Below, one piece after another: positions 59,664 through 64,000 of a DNA stretch of 64,000 bases. Each line of letters begins with the position of its first letter. The first letter of the stretch is position 1. The position numbers and the translations under genes were made by a program. The notes under the pieces are model-generated. The model was not told where the DNA came from. It ran no database searches and was given only the letters and a program-made list of their open reading frames with translations. This DNA comes from Brienomyrus brachyistius (lineage: Eukaryota; Chordata; Actinopteri; Osteoglossiformes; Mormyridae): positions 5,487,642 to 5,551,641 of the forward strand of contig NC_064548.1 of the NCBI RefSeq assembly GCF_023856365.1, given 5' to 3'.

Positions 59664-61167
59664 CTGTTTTTTTTGTAGCATAAATAACTTTGCAACATCA
59701 TACTAGCCTGAAAATGAATGGAAATGAAATCCCTACTCAGGTCTGTCCCGTAGTTATTTTATTAAGTTTTAGGTGTCTTTTCAGAGCTGTTTTTGAATGT
59801 TTAAAAACCTTCTTAAATTTTTACTAAAATGTCCGCAACGATCCTGATGATATTAATGAATAAAACAGATATATTTATCCAGTGTTTATTTAATGACTCT
59901 GTTGGTAACACTTCCTGAAAGTTTTTATAATCTGATTTTGAATCAGGCCAACAGTGGGGCTTGGCAGTGAGGGGTGGTTTCACTTCCTGTTTAGGGGGGA
60001 GGGGTGGAGCCAACAGAGAGCTGAGGGTTGGCGTCATGAACAAGGAAGGATAAGCTAACATGGGGCAGAGGTATATGGATGAATAGGGGAAATATCTGTA
60101 GAGGAGCAGCATAGAGGTCTTGGGATTTGTGTTCCGACTCACTGAGGTGAAACAAATCAGAAAACACTAATTTATTGCAGATAGTGGGAGACAGAAGGAG
60201 CTAATCAGGATGAATAACCCTGATCTCCTGACATGGCTGTGGGTTTTGCCTCCGCACATCCTTCTCACCATGTTTTATGACTTTTAATTTCATTCAGATT
60301 TCTTTTCAGTATTTATAAGTAATGGAAGCTTTTTTGAAAAAAATAAAAAAATAATGGAGTACATGATATGATTCTAAATCTGAATCTCCCATGCTGACTA
60401 AAATTCGGCCCCACTTATACTCTTCATTCCCTAATGTTCAATTATTTGCCAGCAAATAAATCCATGGCTTACTTCTTACTCAAGGGGTGTTCTGTAAAGA
60501 TGAGCCGCTCATATTTTTTCTGTACTGCAGATGGTGTCTGAGCTTGTTGCGCTTGATTTGGGCTTAACTGAGCGGGGGTACGTATTACGCATGCATCCTT
60601 TCATGGATTCAGCCATGTAGGGGACTTCAGCCTTCCGGGGTTGTGAGTTTAACTACAAAAGCCTGTTTGTCAATATACTCAGTCAGATACTGAAGGTTTA
60701 AATGGTCTGAGCTGACAAGACAAGATGCCAGCAGATGCATGAAAGAAATCACCGGATGAACTGACCCTATTATTATGTCACCTTGTGTTAAGTATTCTAA
60801 ATTGATGGTCCCTTTAACCATTACTCTTGTACATCAAGCATTTGCAAAGCAAACCTAAGTAATGCATAGACCTGAAGGAGCATGCCGATTTTGATAAACG
60901 GACGAGTGAAGAAGAAACAGATCGAGGGCATTGTGCTCATTTGAAAGCCACGTCAATTCATAGCAGGAGTGATGCCTGTAGTAATCAACTTTGGCGCAGA
61001 GTGTAGCCCCAGGGACGGAAATGCATTCTGTTATTTCTAGTTTTTTAATTTACCAGTGCAAATGTTTCCCAAAATGCTTCGTCACCCTCTCTTTGAATAT
61101 GATGACAGTATGACTGAGTCACATGTTCCCGTAGTGAAACATATTTATTGTCTCACTTCCTTTGCGG

Positions 61168-61340
61168 TGCTGTACAGTATGGCCCAGTGGGTTCAGCCTT
61201 CGGACCTATGCTTGGAAGATCACTGGTTCAAATCCCATGATTGGCAGAATGGTCATATCCTGGTTGGGCCCTTAACTCTAGGGTACTGGATATATGGCTG
61301 ACCCTATGCTCAGACCCCAAACTTTGCTCTCAAGTGCCTT
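61168..61340 (+). repeat. tRNA-like SINE head and body fragment
   Basis: TATGGCCCAGTGGGTTCAGC (A-box-like) and CACTGGTTCAAATCCCATG (B box at about 61227) are spaced as in a tRNA-derived SINE. GGTTGGGCCCTTAACTCTAG follows, and no standard tail is seen. Confidence 0.5.
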
Positions 61341-61841
61341 ATATATGTGTGCCGTAAAAGGAGTGCATGATCGGAAATGTGAAAACAAATACGTTCTGGT
61401 ATACCTGATTTCATACAAATGGCAAAGCTCCATTTTAAGTCTATATCCAAACACGGTAAAATAAAAGTTCTCTTTTACAGATTCTGCAGTCCAAGGTATG
61501 TGAGTGCAAAGCAGAGATGTTTGCTAGGCCAGGCAGTTTGGTGTTTAATGTGTCCAGCACAGTGAGGGCTCTGCTCTGACTTGGTCAGGGACCTTGAGCC
61601 CCAAGACTCTGCTGTGGGCTTGTCTGATAAAGCCACCCCCCCACTGAAATGCTCACTCATGTACTATCAGACTGTGCTGGCTCCCTGAGGGAAATAAAAT
61701 TGAAATTTTAATGGTGGGACACCTACTCAGGGCATCACAAACTGATGTTTGCCTCAGTAAACAGTAAACAAGCAGGAACTTTCAGAATGTGCAGCAATGA
61801 TAGGCACATTTCATAAGGAAAGCTGCATATGGGCATCCACA

Positions 61842-63600
61842 CACAGTCTCTGCTCAGGGACGGTCTTTGTGAGCAGCGTCTATGGACCCATACGCAGTCT
61901 CGGCTCAGGGACGGTCTTTGTGAGCAGCGTCCATGGATCCACACACAGTCTCTGCTCAGGGACGGTCTTTGTGAGCAGCGTCTATGGACCCACACACAGT
62001 CTCTGCTCAGGGACGGTCTTTGTGAGCAGCGTCCACGGACCCACACGCAGTCTCGGCTCAGGGACGGTCTTTGTGAGCAGCGTCCACGGACCCACACACA
62101 GTCTCTGCACAGGGACGGTCTTTGTGAGCAGCGTCCATGGATCCATACACAGTCTCTGCTCAGGGACGGTCTTTGTGAGCAGCGTCTATGGACCCACACA
62201 CAGTCTCTGCTCAGGGACGGTCTTTGTGAGCAGCGTCTATGGACCCACACGCAGTCTCTGCTCAGGGACGGTCTTTGTGAGCAGCGTCTATGGACCCACA
62301 CGCAGGCTCTGCACAAGGACGGTCTTTGTGAGCAGCGTCCATGGATCCATACACAGTCTCTGCTCAGGGACGGTCTTTGTGAGCAGCGTCTATGGACCCA
62401 CACGCAGTCTCTGCTCAGGGACGGTCTTTGTGAGCAGCGTCTATGGACCCACACGCAGGCTCTGCACAGGGACGGTCTTTGTGAGCAGCGTCCATGGACC
62501 CACACACAGTCTCTGCTCAGGGACGGTCTTTGTGAGCAGCGTCCATGGATCCATACGCAGTCTCTGCTCAGGGACGGTCTTTGTGAGCAGCGTCTATGGA
62601 CCCATACGCAGTCTCTGCACAGGGACGGTCTTTGTGAGCAGCGTCCATGGATCCATACGCAGTCTCTGCACAGGGACGGTCTTTGTGAGCAGCGTCCATG
62701 GATCCATACGCAGTCTCTGCACAGGGACGGTCTTTGTGAGCAGCGTCTATGGACCCACACACAGTCTCTGCTCAGGGACGGTCTTTGTGAGCAGCATCCA
62801 TGGATCCATACGCAGTCTCTGCACAGGGACGGTCTTTGTGAGCAGCGTCCATGGATCCATACGCAGTCTCTGCACAGGGACGGTCTTTGTGAGCAGCGTC
62901 CATGGACCCACACACAGTCTCTGCACAGGGACGGTCTTTGTGAGCAGCGTCCATGGATCCATACGCAGTCTCTGCACAGGGACGGTCTTTGTGAGCAGCG
63001 TCCATGGATCCATACGCAGTCTCTGCACAGGGACGGTCTTTGTGAGCAGCGTCCATGGATCCATACGCAGTCTCTGCACAGGGACGGTCTTTGTGAGCAG
63101 CGTCCATGGATCCATACGCAGTCTCTGCACAGGGACGGTCTTTGTGAGCAGCGTCCATGGACCCACACACAGTCTCTGCACAGGGACGGTCTTTGTGAGC
63201 AGCGTCCATGGATCCATACGCAGTCTCTGCACAGGGACGGTCTTTGTGAGCAGCGTCCATGGATCCATACGCAGTCTCTGCACAGGGACGGTCTTTGTGA
63301 GCAGCGTCCATGGACCCACACACAGTCTCTGCTCAGGGACGGTCTTTGTGAGCAGCGTCTATGGACCCACACACAGTCTCTGCTCAGGGACGGTCTTTGT
63401 GAGCAGCGTCCATGGACCCACACACAGTCTCTGCTCAGGGACAGTCTTTGTGAGCAGCGTCCATGGATCCATACACAGTCTCTGCTCAGGGACGGTCTTT
63501 GTGAGCAGCATCCATGGATCCATACGCAGTCTCTGCACAGGGACGGTCTTTGTGAGCAGCGTCCATGGATCCGCTCAAGGTCTCTGCACAGGGACGGTCT
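61842..63600. repeat. 51-bp minisatellite, about 35 units
   Basis: There are about 35 tandem copies of a 51-bp unit made of GGACGGTCTTTGTGAGCAGC, GTCYATGGAYCCAYACRCAG and TCTCTGCWCAG. Variants differ at a few fixed sites (CTATGGACCC against CCATGGATCC; CTCAGG against CACAGG). Units with CACAGG and GGATCC dominate the middle and right, and mixed types dominate the left. The last unit decays at about 63600. The unit length (17 codons) and lack of stops leave two + frames and one - frame open for more than 600 codons each. None resembles a known protein. Confidence 0.95.
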
Positions 63601-63609
63601 TGGTGAACA

Positions 63610-63718
63610 CAGGGCACTCACCCAGCCATGGGCTCCACACACAGCCCATGCTACCTGGGATAGGCTCCAGGCTTAGCGTGAACCTGTACTGGACATGATG
63701 GGCAGATGGATGCTATAG
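63610..63718 (+). repeat. SINE 3' remnant flanking the minisatellite
   Basis: CTACCTGGGATAGGCTCCAG, GCTTAGCGTGAACCTGTACT and GGGCAGATGGATGCTATAG correspond to the end of the DANA-like SINE body (GGGATAGGTTCTGGACCCCC, GGATAAGC, GGATGG). The minisatellite lies directly upstream, so it may have grown at a SINE edge. Confidence 0.5.
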
Positions 63719-64000
63719 TAACTTGCTAGGTACCTTATTGATACAAAGAAACCTGTCTAATGTTTTTGAGTATTGATGTAAGGCATAGGCTAAATGTCAT
63801 TCTATTACATACACAGAGGACTTGCTTCCAGACACTAACAGAACTCACAGATATATAGGGCCTATCCCACATATAAACACCTGACATGCTTCTAAAGTAG
63901 TATTAAGCTGTCACCCCCATGTTCTGACTGCAACATCCGGAAAGAATGAGTTTAATGAAACAGCTGAGATCCTGTTTAGAACACATAGTAACAAGGTCAT

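Larger units (their letters stand above)
38877..64000 (+). other. lrp1b: lrp1b intron 3 (5' part, runs off the window)
   Basis: This is sequence downstream of exon 3, with donor GTGGGT at 38877. The next lrp1b exon should encode EGF-like cysteine-rich sequence, and no such segment was recognised to the window end, so at least 25 kb of the intron is present. It holds the LTR, Tc1 and L1 elements and the 51-bp minisatellite listed separately. Stretches where I see nothing to name: 38877-39640, 39830-40324, 40357-41550, 41650-42438, 45061-46603, 47561-48480, 50944-52757, 52781-53457, 53690-54978, 55299-56295, 57650-58605, 58730-59113, 59664-61165 and 63720-64000. Confidence 0.7.

Noticed and set aside
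2304..63600. CRISPR-like arrays at the tandem repeats
   Set aside because: The 84-bp, 51-bp, 33-bp and 29-bp units are contiguous with no unique spacers, and the context is a vertebrate intron.
61735..63698. Three ORFs above 600 codons (two on +, one on -) as genes
   Set aside because: All three are translations of the same 51-bp tandem unit. Several frames open at once is what a stop-free minisatellite gives.
38877..64000. The next lrp1b exon (EGF-like) in the window
   Set aside because: I looked for a cysteine-rich EGF-type stretch with flanking splice sites on the + strand and saw none I could support. A spliced alignment with an lrp1b protein would settle it.

Overview
This window is nuclear DNA of a ray-finned (teleost-type) fish. 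It is AT-leaning and intron-rich, with no dense open frames, and it is littered with fish-type repeats: DANA-like tRNA-derived SINEs ending in GGAT runs, Tc1/mariner and hAT relics, an L1-type LINE fragment and compact LTR elements. The species cannot be fixed from sequence alone.

The only host gene I can support is a fragment of the giant endocytic receptor gene lrp1b on the + strand. Two short phase-1 exons, 15076-15198 and 38739-38876, encode the first two LDL-receptor class A (LDLa) modules of the extracellular amino terminus. They splice through a split cysteine codon. Everything else lies in intron 1 (1-15075), intron 2 (15199-38738, complete, 23.5 kb) and intron 3 (from 38877, running off the window). 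The signal-peptide exon and the following EGF-type exon were not seen and probably lie outside.

Layout: 0-15 kb is intron 1, with a Tc1 relic at the left edge and an 84-bp minisatellite with higher-order structure (2.3-4.1 kb). 15-39 kb is intron 2, with a decayed hAT element holding a 29-bp tandem array, a palindrome within a palindrome at 20.5 kb, several short inverted-repeat elements, SINEs, and one arm of a 551-bp, about 98% identical inverted pair (36.0 kb; partner at 59.1 kb in intron 3). 39-64 kb is intron 3, with a recently inserted compact LTR retroelement (42.4-45.1 kb: identical 285-bp LTRs, 5-bp target duplication, one proline-rich ORF, no pol), two related solo LTRs, a Tc1 element with IR/DR-type ends, an L1 ORF2 relic, the second arm of the inverted pair and a 51-bp minisatellite of about 35 units (61.8-63.6 kb).

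The most interesting object is the compact LTR element. The predicted RNA 5' end in the LTR is perfectly complementary over 10 nt to the bases just inside the 5' LTR. This is the self-priming arrangement known for the Tf1/sushi group, and the same predicted RNA start is conserved in both solo LTRs. The long ORFs over the three minisatellite regions are best read as consequences of stop-free repeat units with lengths divisible by three, not as host genes.
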